Shown: positions 1 to 8,394 of the stretch, piece after piece
How the letters are laid out: each line of letters starts with the position of its first letter
How positions within the stretch are numbered: position 1 is the stretch's first letter
Origin: Cellvibrio sp. UBA7661
Lineage (GTDB): Bacteria; Pseudomonadota; Gammaproteobacteria; Pseudomonadales; Cellvibrionaceae
Direction of reading: 5' to 3'
Assembly (NCBI GenBank): GCA_002483365.1
Contig: DLHT01000017.1
Location: 97,270-161,269, forward strand
DNA: 64,000 nt
The notes under the pieces: model-generated
Seen by the model: only the letters and a program-made list of their open reading frames with translations
Database searches by the model: none
What the model was told of the DNA's origin: nothing
Translations under genes and position numbers: made by a program

Positions 1-617
1 TTCAGGATATTGCGACTGGTAGACGTCAGCAGATGACTAATTTCCGTGGTTTAAATGGTGCTCCAGCGTGGTCTCCGGACGGACAAAAGCTGGCGATGGC
101 GCTATCGAAGGATGGTAATCCTGAAATTTATGTGATGAATGTATTGACTCGTCAATTGACCCGTGTGACCAATCATTTTGCTATTGACCATGAGCCAACT
201 TGGTCAGCAGACGGCGCATCACTGTTTTTTACCTCAGATAGAGGTGGTAAGCCGCAAATTTACCAGGTGCACTTGTCCTCCATGCAACAAGAGCGCGTAA
301 CGTTTGATGGCGATTATAATGCTCGTGCTCGGGTTTCACCGGATGGTAAAAGTCTGGTTATGTTGAATAAACGTCCCGGAACTACTCATCATATCGCTGC
401 ACAAGATATAAAATCTGGCAATTTACGCATTTTGTCCGAGACAAATTTGGACGAATCGCCTACTATAGCGCCCAATGGCGCTATGCTGATGTATGCGACT
501 CGTTCTGGTGGTAAAGGAGTGTTGGCAGCCGTGTCCCTCGATGCGCGTGTCAAAATCCTCCAGCCTCCAAAACAAGGTGATGTGCGGGAACCCGCATGGT
601 CGCCATTCTTTAACTAA
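1..617 (+). CDS. tolB: Tol-Pal system protein TolB, C-terminal part (cut by window start)
   Basis: The reading frame is open from the first bases (first full codon at 3) to the stop at 615-617, so only the C-terminal ~200 residues are present. Repeated WSPDG, WSADG and VSPDGKSL motifs are blades of the PD40/WD40-like beta-propeller typical of TolB. TolB is periplasmic; its propeller binds Pal and it links the inner-membrane TolQRA motor to the outer membrane during division. The gene is followed by pal (42 bp gap) and cpoB, the standard tol-pal order. The internal ATG at 33 is not a gene start: conserved TolB sequence (DIATGRRQ) continues upstream of it. Confidence 0.95.
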   Translation, partial: QDIATGRRQQMTNFRGLNGAPAWSPDGQKLAMALSKDGNPEIYVMNVLTRQLTRVTNHFAIDHEPTWSADGASLFFTSDRGGKPQIYQVHLSSMQQERVTFDGDYNARARVSPDGKSLVMLNKRPGTTHHIAAQDIKSGNLRILSETNLDESPTIAPNGAMLMYATRSGGKGVLAAVSLDARVKILQPPKQGDVREPAWSPFFN

Positions 618-659
618 ATCCCGTAAAACAGATCAAAACTTCATTGGAGTTACACACAC

Positions 660-1124
660 ATGATCACCAAGGCACTCAAACAAGGTCTTACTCTGGCTGT
701 TGTTATGTCTTTTTTGGTTGGCTGTTCAAGCAGCGATAACAAAGGCACTGAACCTACAACTACCGGTAGCGCTGTTACCGATACATCTAGTTCAGAAGCA
801 ACCCTGTCAAACGTTGTTTACTTTGATTTCGATCAATACGCTTTGACCGCTGAAAGCCGTGCTGTTTTGTTGGCGCATGCTGACAAACTGAAAGGCGCTT
901 CAGTTGCTGTGCGTTTAGAAGGTCACGCTGACGAGCGCGGTTCACGCGAGTACAACATGGCTCTGGGTGAAAAACGTGCCAACGCTGTTCGCGATTTCCT
1001 TGTAACTCAAGGAGTTAACGGTTCATCTTTGGAAGTTATTAGCTTCGGCGAAGAACAACCAGTTGCTACCGGTAGCGATGAAGCTTCTTGGTCTCAAAAC
1101 CGTCGCGTAGAAGTTAAGTACTAA
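660..1124 (+). CDS. pal: Peptidoglycan-associated lipoprotein Pal
   Basis: This 154-residue outer-membrane lipoprotein has a lipobox LVGC (Cys22) after a short hydrophobic signal. A Ser/Thr-rich linker follows, then an OmpA-like peptidoglycan-binding domain from about residue 50 to the end. That domain carries YFDFDQYAL, the diagnostic GHADERGSREYN motif and the C-terminal QNRRVEV motif. Pal binds diaminopimelate-containing peptidoglycan and TolB, and anchors the outer membrane at constriction sites. Length and order after tolB match the family. GGAG upstream of the ATG is the likely ribosome site. Confidence 0.97.
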   Translation: MITKALKQGLTLAVVMSFLVGCSSSDNKGTEPTTTGSAVTDTSSSEATLSNVVYFDFDQYALTAESRAVLLAHADKLKGASVAVRLEGHADERGSREYNMALGEKRANAVRDFLVTQGVNGSSLEVISFGEEQPVATGSDEASWSQNRRVEVKY

Positions 1125-1137
1125 GAGTCTGACCCGT

Positions 1138-1893
1138 ATGCTGAAAAATCTGCTTGCTGCCACGTTAATTGTTGCAGCTCCAGCGTTGCAGGCACAAGTA
1201 CGGGTTGTTGAGTCTTCACCTCAGGGCGTTCGTCCTGGGGTGGCTCAATCTGAATTGCCTGTATCTGCTGAATCTGATGTTTACTCTCAAATACGAGCTT
1301 TACAAGAAGAAGTTGCTACACTACGAGGTCTTCTTGAGGAGCAATCCTACGAATTAAAACAATTAAAACAATTACAGTTAGATAACTATATAGATCTTGA
1401 TCGGCGCTTGTCGGGCGCAAGTGGATCACATATAGCGTCCGATACTCGAACCAATATTTCCCCGTCATCAATAAGTTCAGCACCCACTGATTCATCTAAA
1501 TCTGGATCACCTTTATCTGCATCTTTAACAGAAAGCGATACATATAAGGCTGCTTACGATCTCTTGAATCAAAAAGATTTTGACGGTGCAGTGGCTGCAT
1601 TCAACATACATCTAGAGCGTTTTCCTAATGGTGACTTTGCCAGCAATAGTCATTATTGGTTAGGTAAAATTGCAATGCTGAAAAAAGATTATCCGCAGGC
1701 GAGATCTTGGTTCACTGAGCTTATTGCTAACTTTCCTAGCGCCGCAAAAGTACCAGATGCGCAGCTGGATCTTGGAAAGGTGTACTTTCTGATGGGTGAC
1801 AAAGCCAAAGCGAAATTATTGCTGAATGACGTTGCAGCAGGCAACTCAGATGCTGCGCGCTTAGCGCAAAAGTTTATTGCCGATAATTTTTAA
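1138..1893 (+). CDS. cpoB: Cell division coordinator CpoB (YbgF)
   Basis: A 251-residue periplasmic protein that starts 13 bp after pal. It has a signal peptide (about 1-20, ending LQAQ) and a coiled-coil segment at roughly 45-85 (IRALQEEVATLRGLLEEQSYELKQL), the trimerisation region of YbgF. A Ser/Thr-rich linker follows. The C-terminal TPR domain (about 135-250) includes YKAAYDLLNQKDFDGAVAAF, a repeat with HYWLGKIAMLKKDYPQA, and a third with DAQLDLGKVYFLMGD. CpoB couples peptidoglycan synthase PBP1B activity with Tol-Pal driven outer-membrane constriction. The tol-pal position supports the call. Confidence 0.95.
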   Translation: MLKNLLAATLIVAAPALQAQVRVVESSPQGVRPGVAQSELPVSAESDVYSQIRALQEEVATLRGLLEEQSYELKQLKQLQLDNYIDLDRRLSGASGSHIASDTRTNISPSSISSAPTDSSKSGSPLSASLTESDTYKAAYDLLNQKDFDGAVAAFNIHLERFPNGDFASNSHYWLGKIAMLKKDYPQARSWFTELIANFPSAAKVPDAQLDLGKVYFLMGDKAKAKLLLNDVAAGNSDAARLAQKFIADNF

Positions 1894-2183
1894 TTGTTTT
1901 CAAAAATATTTTTTCCCTTTATCAGGGGGCTGAATAAAAGGTTCCCTCTTTTAACTTCAACTTGACTGGCCACTTGTTGTAATTTATTCCTTTGGTTGAG
2001 TTAGCCATTCCAGTTTTATAGTCCCTTCATTTACATCTGCTTTTTAGCTTCTGTCGAGTTTTTACTTGTTAAAGTTTTTTCTTAAATGACGATAATATTT
2101 TGATTGTCATGCTTCATTCAGATAATGTGAAGTAAGCTGTGTGCTTTTACTTGACTAATAATTTATTTATTGAGGTTTGCGAT
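1894..2183. other. Intergenic region, no gene seen
   Basis: About 290 bp of AT-rich sequence between cpoB and the next gene. No tRNA cloverleaf, convincing ORF or strong terminator is visible; only weak short hairpins occur near 1915-1960. It presumably holds the promoter of the peptidase gene (a GATAAT-like -10 near 2122), but no convincing -35 at standard spacing was found. Confidence 0.5.
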
Positions 2184-3440
2184 ATGAGGCTTCTACAAAA
2201 AAAACTCAGCATAAGACTTTTCATCGGTTTGCTTGCTTTTTTTTGCGGGTTTGTAATCGCAGCTGAAAAACAGACTGCATCAAGTTATAAATTGGATTAT
2301 CTAGTCACTTTTTTGCCTGAAAAAGAAGGCGCAAAAGTTGTCATCCGTATAGATAATGGGGAGCTTCTGCAAAAACTGCGGTTTAATAATGCAGCTGGTT
2401 TTTATTCAGATATTCGTGCCAATGGAAAATTAACACTTAAAGATTCACAGGTGTATTGGGATTTGCCGGCGCGCAATGCAACACTTAGCTACTTTGTGAA
2501 GTTGACACATGAACGTTCTGCTGGAAGGTATGATGCCCTTATGACAGAAAATTGGGCATTATTTCGTGGAGACGATTTGATTCCTCCAGTAGAAACAACC
2601 GAAGCACCTGGTGCACAAGCAGTTGCAGAGTTGGAATTTATTTTGCCAAAAACGTGGAAAAACATTGAAACTGGTTGGGCTCGAAAAAAAGATAATGTAT
2701 TCATAATTGATAATCCTGAGCGTTTGTTTGATAGACCCACAGGCTGGATGATTGCTGGAAAAATTGGTACTCGACGAGCAACAATTAAAAAAACGGGAAT
2801 TGCGATTAGTGCTCCAGTAGGTGAAGGGATGCGTCGGATGGATGCATTGACGTTTTTTAATTTTGTCTGGCCTGAATTACACAATGCTTTCGAAAAAACG
2901 CCCACTAAATTACTAGTTGTTGGAGCGGGTGATCCAATGTGGCGGGGGGGATTATCGGCATCAAACTCTTTGTTTTTACATACGGATCGCCCCTTGGTTA
3001 GCGAAAATGGAACCAGTCCTTTATTGCATGAATTAACGCACATGGTTACGCGTATTAGTGGTAAGGAAACTGAAACGGCAAATGATGATTGGATAGCAGA
3101 AGGGTTAGCTGAATTTTATTCATTTGAGCTGCTGTATCGAGCCCATGGTATGACAACAGCTCGTAGAACTAAAATCATCAAAGGACTGGAAAAGTGGGGC
3201 TCAGAAGTTAAACACCTACGAAAAAGTAAATCTACTGGTGCTGTTACAGCCCGCGCAGTAGTGCTTCTGGATGAATTGGATAAAGAAATTCGCAAACGCA
3301 CCAAGAAGCAATACTCTATAGATGACGTTACTAGAGAGCTTATGAAAATTCGTAAAGTCTCATTAACAGATTTGCAGAATATTACAGAGAAACTTATTGG
3401 TGCCAAAGCTGATGCACTGAATTCGCCATTATTAAAATAA
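2184..3440 (+). CDS. Secreted HEXXH metallopeptidase-like protein (gluzincin/M61-like)
   Basis: 418 residues from the ATG at 2184. This start is preferred over the in-frame upstream start at 2139 because it has GAGG about 8 bp upstream and opens a clean signal peptide (MRLLQKKLSIRLFIG...VIAAEK). The N-terminal half looks beta-rich. The C-terminal half has a zinc-binding HELTH at about 282-286. It is followed after 19 residues by the Glu of WIAEGLAEFYS, the layout of gluzincin aminopeptidases (M1/M61: HEXXH...E). Known members cleave peptides; the substrate here is unknown. It is convergent with, and only 12 bp from, the LpxR-family gene. The family assignment rests on the motif only. Confidence 0.7.
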   Translation: MRLLQKKLSIRLFIGLLAFFCGFVIAAEKQTASSYKLDYLVTFLPEKEGAKVVIRIDNGELLQKLRFNNAAGFYSDIRANGKLTLKDSQVYWDLPARNATLSYFVKLTHERSAGRYDALMTENWALFRGDDLIPPVETTEAPGAQAVAELEFILPKTWKNIETGWARKKDNVFIIDNPERLFDRPTGWMIAGKIGTRRATIKKTGIAISAPVGEGMRRMDALTFFNFVWPELHNAFEKTPTKLLVVGAGDPMWRGGLSASNSLFLHTDRPLVSENGTSPLLHELTHMVTRISGKETETANDDWIAEGLAEFYSFELLYRAHGMTTARRTKIIKGLEKWGSEVKHLRKSKSTGAVTARAVVLLDELDKEIRKRTKKQYSIDDVTRELMKIRKVSLTDLQNITEKLIGAKADALNSPLLK

Positions 3441-3450
3441 TGGCAAATTC
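3419..3450. terminator. Hairpin between convergent genes, overlapping the peptidase stop codon
   Basis: Stem GCCATTATT (3425-3433) pairs with AATAATGGC (3436-3444). After one mismatch, outer arms GAATT/AATTC extend it. It includes the stop codon of the upstream gene and lies immediately before the end of the convergent lpxR-like gene. There is no clear U-tract, so intrinsic termination is uncertain; it could also protect mRNA ends. Confidence 0.4.
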
Positions 3451-3452
3451 AG

Positions 3453-4646
3453 TTAAATGTTTCGCGCAACAATTATGCCGCCCCAAAGCAAGTTGCGATC
3501 ACCTGCACCCCGTTTAATTTCAGAGCTGTGGCCGCGTAACACATAGCTAATTCGATAACCTTGTTTAAATGCAAAGGTATAACCGAGCCAGGCCTCAACT
3601 AATATTGGGCGAAGTTCGTGATGTTCATAACTTACAAGGCTATCGCGGAATTGCCCTTGGAGGAAGGCGTTGTAAGAGCGAGCTTTTATTGCAATGCCCG
3701 TCCAAAAATAGCGTTCGCTAACTGACTGCGCATTACTGGAATAGGATGATTTTTCTCCGTAACTTGCGAGTTCTGGATTGAACGATGACCAGGGACTATG
3801 AATTTGACCAGCGCGCATACTTAAGCTCCAACTGGTCTCTGTCAGATATCCAACAGATGCCTGCAAGGTACTTTTGATTTCAAGATTGTCCGAACCATTG
3901 TCAAAATATTGCTGCCGGGCAATCAGGTAGCGACCGGTTAACTCTCCGCCTTCACTGATTTGATTATTCCAGCCTTTTGCTTCTTTACCTGCTGTACCTT
4001 GATGGGCAATATTTTGTAGCTCCCCAACAAGTCCAGTTCCTAAAAAACCTACAGTCAGCGTGCTTTTCCACGCTAAATTATCGACCAGATCGACTTGTTC
4101 CCGGGAGCTGGATAGATATATCAAGCTTGCATAAGGGCGATCATCGGTATTGGCTTTTTCTAGGGTTATGTCCTCGGGAGTGAATCCAAAAAGCCCTATT
4201 TCGCGGCTGTAGGCTTCTTGAGTACTGATGGAGTGATGTTGAAAACCAAGCCACCTATCGATTAGGGCTAAGGGCTTATTAAGAGATATCACTGCATTTC
4301 GCACGCTCTCGCCGGTTTGTGTGAAATTGAGGCCGTAAGTGTAATCCTGGTCGCGATGGCCCGGCACTAGAATGTCATTATCGAAAGCAATAGCCCAACT
4401 TCTTGAGCCAATTCTGCGATTGTCATACCAATACAAGTTTGGTCTTTTTTCGTTTTCTATTGATGCGGCAAGTTGCAACCATTCGGGTTCCTTCTGCGCA
4501 AGATAATCTTTCGTTTCGGCTGATGCGCTGTTGCTAAGAAATAGTCCAGCAATCAAAGCCCAAATTACTGCATGGATAAATTGCGCCCCTCTGATGGAGT
4601 TTGATGTGTTTTTCTGCAGAAACTGAACTATTTGAGTTTTCGTCAT
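3453..4646 (-). CDS. lpxR: LpxR-family lipid A deacylase (DUF2219 outer-membrane beta-barrel)
   Basis: 397 residues with a long-n-region signal peptide (to about residue 43, SASA|E). Known LpxR enzymes are outer-membrane barrels that remove the 3'-acyloxyacyl chain of lipid A using an Asn-Asp pair, a Thr, a His and Ca2+. Counterparts visible here are FDND (N90/D91), DYTYG (T103), DRPYAS (about 170) and AHQGTAGKEAKGWNNQI (H215). The remaining sequence is typical alternating barrel strands. A strong GAAGGAG lies upstream of the ATG. Two copies of the TetR palindrome lie 67 and 153 bp upstream, so it is probably controlled by the adjacent repressor. Catalytic activity is inferred from family resemblance. 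Confidence 0.8.
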   Translation of the reverse strand: MTKTQIVQFLQKNTSNSIRGAQFIHAVIWALIAGLFLSNSASAETKDYLAQKEPEWLQLAASIENEKRPNLYWYDNRRIGSRSWAIAFDNDILVPGHRDQDYTYGLNFTQTGESVRNAVISLNKPLALIDRWLGFQHHSISTQEAYSREIGLFGFTPEDITLEKANTDDRPYASLIYLSSSREQVDLVDNLAWKSTLTVGFLGTGLVGELQNIAHQGTAGKEAKGWNNQISEGGELTGRYLIARQQYFDNGSDNLEIKSTLQASVGYLTETSWSLSMRAGQIHSPWSSFNPELASYGEKSSYSSNAQSVSERYFWTGIAIKARSYNAFLQGQFRDSLVSYEHHELRPILVEAWLGYTFAFKQGYRISYVLRGHSSEIKRGAGDRNLLWGGIIVARNI

Positions 4647-4712
4647 GTGGTAACTCCTTCATTTGTCGCTACCTGTTTTCTCATATTCTGATGGCATCAA
4701 TATAAAAATAAA

Positions 4713-4724
4713 TGACCGGTCGTC
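4713..4724. promoter_or_regulatory. Predicted TetR operator O1, upstream of lpxR-like gene
   Basis: TGACCGGTCGTC (core palindrome GACCGGTC). It is almost identical to sites at 4799 and 5466. It lies about 67 bp upstream of the lpxR-like start codon, in an AT-rich segment that contains the likely promoter. Assignment to the neighbouring TetR protein is inference from shared sequence and location. Confidence 0.65.
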
Positions 4725-4798
4725 TTTTATTTAATGCAAAATTCAGGCGAATAAAGACCCATAAAAGTGATAATTACTCATCGCTTTGCATTTAAAAG

Positions 4799-4810
4799 TG
4801 ACTGGTCATC
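4799..4810. promoter_or_regulatory. Predicted TetR operator O2, upstream of lpxR-like gene
   Basis: TGACTGGTCATC, the second copy, centred 86 bp (about eight helical turns) from O1. The spacing would allow cooperative binding or looping. It lies in the 216 bp between the tetR stop and the lpxR start. Confidence 0.6.
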
Positions 4811-4862
4811 TTATTTTTATAAGGCAGAAATACCGGCTATGGTATTTCTGATGATGTGGTGT

Positions 4863-5453
4863 TTACGTCTTTGGTTTATTGAACAGCTCAGGCAATACTG
4901 TCAAAAATGCATCGAGCGGCTCGCGGCATCTGGATGCTTTCATGCGCATTAAGGTGCCTTCCCATGCATTGAATAGAAACTCTGCTAACACGGGTGATGG
5001 AAGGTGACTCTTCAGCCCATCTTGAAGCCGGGCTTCCTCTAGAACATCTTCAATAGCTTGCGTACTATTACGCAGCATCTGCCGCACCTTAATACGAATT
5101 GCCTCACTGGATTCGGCCATTTCCTGACACATATTCCCCAGAAAACAGCCTCCATTGAGGTTTTCTTCGCAGCCGCCAATATTCTCTACAAAAAAACGCG
5201 TAAGACGTTCTTTGGGGCAAATACTGCGGTCACTGAGTAAATGACGATTCTGAACCATGCGCTCTTCGGCTACTTTCTCCAAGGCTTCAATTGCAAAGTC
5301 TTCTTTACTTTTGAAATAGGTATAGAAAGAGCCTTTAGGCACATTGGCGGCATTGACAATATCCTGAATGCTGGTGCCGTTGTAACCGCGGGTAGCCATT
5401 ACTTTAAGCCCTTCATCGAGGAGATGATCTTTTTTCAGTTCACGTTTACTCAT
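4863..5453 (-). CDS. TetR/AcrR-family transcriptional repressor
   Basis: 196 residues. The N-terminal helix-turn-helix (about 5-52) shows the TetR signature GYNGTSIQDIVNAANVPKGS followed by FYTYFKSKEDF. The C-terminal ligand domain contains GGCFLGNMCQEMAES, resembling TetR_C_6-type regulators such as NemR/AcuR. Its Cys residues might sense electrophiles, but that is speculation. No Shine-Dalgarno precedes the ATG; the predicted -10 ends 6 bp before it, so the mRNA may be leaderless. Operator O3 lies inside its own promoter and O1/O2 precede lpxR, suggesting autorepression and repression of the lipid A deacylase gene downstream. Confidence 0.9.
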   Translation of the reverse strand: MSKRELKKDHLLDEGLKVMATRGYNGTSIQDIVNAANVPKGSFYTYFKSKEDFAIEALEKVAEERMVQNRHLLSDRSICPKERLTRFFVENIGGCEENLNGGCFLGNMCQEMAESSEAIRIKVRQMLRNSTQAIEDVLEEARLQDGLKSHLPSPVLAEFLFNAWEGTLMRMKASRCREPLDAFLTVLPELFNKPKT

Positions 5454-5459
5454 GATGTA

Positions 5460-5488
5460 AATATATGACCAGTCGTCTTGTTTTTCAA
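5460..5488 (-). promoter_or_regulatory. tetR promoter with operator O3 in the -35/-10 spacer
   Basis: On the minus strand TTGAAA (5483-5488), exactly 17 bp, then TATATT (5460-5465) form a good sigma70 promoter. The palindrome TGACCAGTCGTC (plus strand 5466-5477) fills most of the spacer. Binding there would block RNA polymerase, so negative autoregulation is expected. With -10 ending at 5460 the predicted start site is about 5453, the A of the ATG. Confidence 0.65.
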
Positions 5489-5632
5489 TGGGTAGTTTAG
5501 TTTATATGATTATAAGAAGTGGATTTTTTGCTCTATAGCTATGGTGGTATGAGGATGGACAGGCAAAATTTATCCCTGGATATAACACCGCCAGCACCTC
5601 ATCAATATTATTAATATAGAAAGACATAGGAT

Positions 5633-6652
5633 TTATTGTGAGTTTTTCAAATGCTTGAGTAAGCGTGCTTTCAATGATGAAGGTAAGTTTTTAATTGTAA
5701 GTACATCATTTGTCGCATCGTACTCAATTTCCCGCCCCAAACACTCGGAAGCAAAGCTCATGCTTAAAGAATCATTTCTGCCGCTGATACGGACGTAGCT
5801 GCGGACCTGTCCTGCATGAGGAATAAACTCTGGCTTGATGTCTGGTTTGTTGTTTTCCAGATATCGGATAAAGCGCTCAGGTTCGTAGCTTTTCACTTCT
5901 GCGGCTAATGTGTGGGAAAGGTCTGTAATAGCGACCGTTTTTCCTGCTTTATTCTGTTCCAAACAGTAATCAGCGACTTTGGTGCGGGTTATTTTTGCGC
6001 TGGTTTCATCCAGCGTCTGACTAAAGTCATCAACGACCTTCAGGAAGTCTGCGGTTTCCTGCTTGATATCTTGCTTGTCAGTAAAAGCGATGAAATGAGT
6101 AAAGGCATCGGCAACATCTTTATCACCGCGTGCGCGCATCAGTGTGAGATAGGTTGATGAGTCACCGCTCGTCCAGTCATTTAGCTGAATTTTTGCTGCA
6201 AGCGTAAAGCCACTGGTATCCAGAAATAGCGAGTCATCAAGCGATAACTCACCGTCGAGATACAAGCCACTTTGATGTTCAACCAAATAAACACTGAGCG
6301 TATCACCAATTTCCAGTTTTTCTTCCACAAAGAACACATAGGCATCTAATAAGGATTCGGCTTTCTCCAGCGCTTGCTGGAATTGCTGCATCGCCTTATG
6401 GGTAAAGCTTAAGAAACCCAAGCGTTCTTCCCTGCAATCCCGCAACCAGGATGGGAGCGGAAACTCGCCGAGGTCATCAGAGAAGCGTCCATAACTCTTG
6501 CCACCTTTACGAATGAATTGCGTCTTTAATTCATACGCCAGCTCGTCCAATTTACCACCGGGGGAAAACGGTTCACTTTTAAGTTGCAATTCAAAAGCGC
6601 TACCGGGTGAGTGACGATAAATACGGTGTGCAATGATGGACGTTAAAGCCAT
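5633..6652 (-). CDS. yejK: Nucleoid-associated protein YejK/NdpA
   Basis: 339 residues from the ATG at 6652. This start has AGGAAA upstream and begins MALTSIIAHRIYR, the usual start of the family; a longer upstream frame to 6733 lacks homology-like sequence. The protein follows the family pattern: an N-terminal domain with FIRKGGKSYGRF, a central FFVEEKL and a C-terminal VRSYVRISGRNDSLSMSF. YejK is an abundant nucleoid-associated DNA-binding protein (37-kDa family) of unclear precise role. It is divergent from the RidA-family gene, and the promoters of both must lie in about 100 bp. Confidence 0.88.
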   Translation of the reverse strand: MALTSIIAHRIYRHSPGSAFELQLKSEPFSPGGKLDELAYELKTQFIRKGGKSYGRFSDDLGEFPLPSWLRDCREERLGFLSFTHKAMQQFQQALEKAESLLDAYVFFVEEKLEIGDTLSVYLVEHQSGLYLDGELSLDDSLFLDTSGFTLAAKIQLNDWTSGDSSTYLTLMRARGDKDVADAFTHFIAFTDKQDIKQETADFLKVVDDFSQTLDETSAKITRTKVADYCLEQNKAGKTVAITDLSHTLAAEVKSYEPERFIRYLENNKPDIKPEFIPHAGQVRSYVRISGRNDSLSMSFASECLGREIEYDATNDVLTIKNLPSSLKARLLKHLKNSQ

Positions 6653-6755
6653 GGTTGATTGCTTTCCTAATGATAAGTGGCGTTGGGCGGGACGCGAAAG
6701 GCGGCTATTATAGGCGCCACTTTCTATTTGCAAATACTCTTTTAGGAAACTATCA

Positions 6756-7103
6756 ATGGATATCCAACGCTTTAACCCGAGCCCCCGCTGGTCTGATGCG
6801 ACGATTTATCGCGGTATCGCGCATTTTGTTGAAGTACCCAATGACACCGCTTGCGATATGGAATCGCAAATTGCACAAATTTTACAGCAGGCAGAAGTTA
6901 CTCTGGGGGCGATTCGCAGTGATAAATCCCGCATATTGTCAGCCACTATTTATATCACCCACCAAGATAATGTGGCTGTGCTAAACAGTGTCTGGACTGA
7001 CTGGTTGCCAGCGGGTTGTGCACCATCGAGGGCATGTGTAAAAGTAGAGTTGCTGGACCCGGCTATGCTGGTTGAAATTGCATTTGTTGCTGCGGTCAAT
7101 TAA
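6756..7103 (+). CDS. RidA/YjgF-family protein
   Basis: 115 residues, the normal size for the trimeric Rid family. The pattern ILQQAEVTLGAIRSDKSRILSATIYITH and SRACVKVELLDPAMLVEIAFVAAV matches. It includes the Arg of the conserved R-x-x-V segment that binds the substrate carboxylate in RidA enamine/imine deaminases. Such enzymes hydrolyse reactive 2-aminoacrylate-type intermediates. This member is shorter at the N-terminus than archetypal RidA and may belong to another Rid subgroup, so deaminase activity is likely but not certain. It lies 86 bp before pilU. Confidence 0.8.
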   Translation: MDIQRFNPSPRWSDATIYRGIAHFVEVPNDTACDMESQIAQILQQAEVTLGAIRSDKSRILSATIYITHQDNVAVLNSVWTDWLPAGCAPSRACVKVELLDPAMLVEIAFVAAVN

Positions 7104-7189
7104 CACGACTTATCACAACAGTGTGAGCTTATCTTGCCTATACTCCTCCTATTGTTTTGTGTTTAGCCTTGTTTCTGGAGGAAGTATTG

Positions 7190-8377
7190 ATGGCAACCCC
7201 TATCGACCAATATCTAAATATCCTCGCCAAAAAGGACGGTTCTGATTTATACCTGAGCACAGGTGCGCCGCCGTGCGCAAAATTTCAAGGTGTATTAAAG
7301 CCACTTGCTACTGAGGCTTTTAAGCCGGGCGAAATAGAGTCCATCGCCAATGCGATTATGGATGAAGAGCAGCGCGCAGTATTTGCGCACGAATTGGAAA
7401 TGAATTTGGCGATTTCCATTCACGGTGTGGGTCGCTTTCGCATCAATATTTTTAAACAGCGCAATGAAGTGGCGATAGTTGCACGCAATATCAAAACTGA
7501 TATTCCACAATTTGATGCGCTGGGGCTGCCCGATATTTTAAAAGATGTGATTATGACCAAGCGCGGCTTGGTTCTGTTTGTTGGTGGTACGGGCTCAGGT
7601 AAATCGACATCACTTGCAGCGCTGATTGATCATCGCAACTCATCGAGTGGCGGTCACATTATTACGATTGAAGATCCTGTGGAATTTGTACACAAACATA
7701 AGCGCAGTGTTATCAATCAACGCGAAGTCGGTGTTGATACGCGTAGTTATAAAGCCGCCCTCAAAAATACCCTGCGCCAAGCTCCTGATGTGATTTTGAT
7801 TGGCGAAATTCGTGATCGCGAAACCATGGAGCATGCATTGGAGTTTGCAGAAACCGGGCACTTGGCTATTTCAACTCTGCATGCAAACAATGCTAATCAG
7901 GCGTTGGAGCGCATTGTCAATTTATTTCCCGAAGAGCGACGTCCGCAATTGTTAATGGGGCTTTCGCAAAATTTACGTGCATTTGTGTCGCAACGACTCT
8001 TGCCAACTGTAGATGGAAAACGCTGCGCCGCTGTTGAGGTGTTGTTGGGTACCAAAACCATTCAAGAGTTGATATTAAAAGGACGTTTTACTGAAATTAA
8101 AGAGATAATGGAAAAGTCTGAAAACCTTGGCATGCAAACATTTGATGGAGCGATTTTTAAATTGTTTATGGCAGGCAAGGTGAGCTTTGATGATGCTATT
8201 GCCAATGCTGATTCGCCCAATAATTTACGCTTGCGAATCAAGTTGGCGACTGATGGTGTTGCAGTGCCCAAAAGTGAAACCGTTGTTGAATCATCACCGC
8301 AACCGGTATCCAACGTATCGGCAACCAGTTTTGGTGAATTGAGCTTACAAAAAATTGATGATGAAGAAAATCCATAA
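7190..8377 (+). CDS. pilU: Type IV pilus retraction ATPase PilU
   Basis: 395 residues from the ATG at 7190, chosen for the strong GGAGGAAG just upstream; an in-frame start at 7157 lacks a site. It is a GspE/PilT-type hexameric ATPase with Walker A GGTGSGKST and Asp/His boxes IIEDPVEFVH. PilU-specific sequence includes TLRQAPDVILIGEIRDRETMEHA, HANNANQALERI, LGMQTFDGAIF and the end DSPNNLRLRIKL. PilU assists PilT in pilus retraction and twitching. A Ser/Pro/Gln-rich tail of about 50 residues extends beyond the usual end. pilT is not next to it in this window, unlike the usual pilT-pilU pair. Confidence 0.92.
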   Translation: MATPIDQYLNILAKKDGSDLYLSTGAPPCAKFQGVLKPLATEAFKPGEIESIANAIMDEEQRAVFAHELEMNLAISIHGVGRFRINIFKQRNEVAIVARNIKTDIPQFDALGLPDILKDVIMTKRGLVLFVGGTGSGKSTSLAALIDHRNSSSGGHIITIEDPVEFVHKHKRSVINQREVGVDTRSYKAALKNTLRQAPDVILIGEIRDRETMEHALEFAETGHLAISTLHANNANQALERIVNLFPEERRPQLLMGLSQNLRAFVSQRLLPTVDGKRCAAVEVLLGTKTIQELILKGRFTEIKEIMEKSENLGMQTFDGAIFKLFMAGKVSFDDAIANADSPNNLRLRIKLATDGVAVPKSETVVESSPQPVSNVSATSFGELSLQKIDDEENP

Positions 8378-8394
8378 AGACAGCAGTAAATTTT

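Noticed and set aside
2139..2183. N-terminal extensions of several frames (also 6653-6733, 28820-28948, 39660-39755, 57721-57897, 61424-61492, 61846-61914)
   Set aside because: In each case a later ATG has a better or only ribosome site and opens a signal peptide or the known family start; the extensions lack family sequence.
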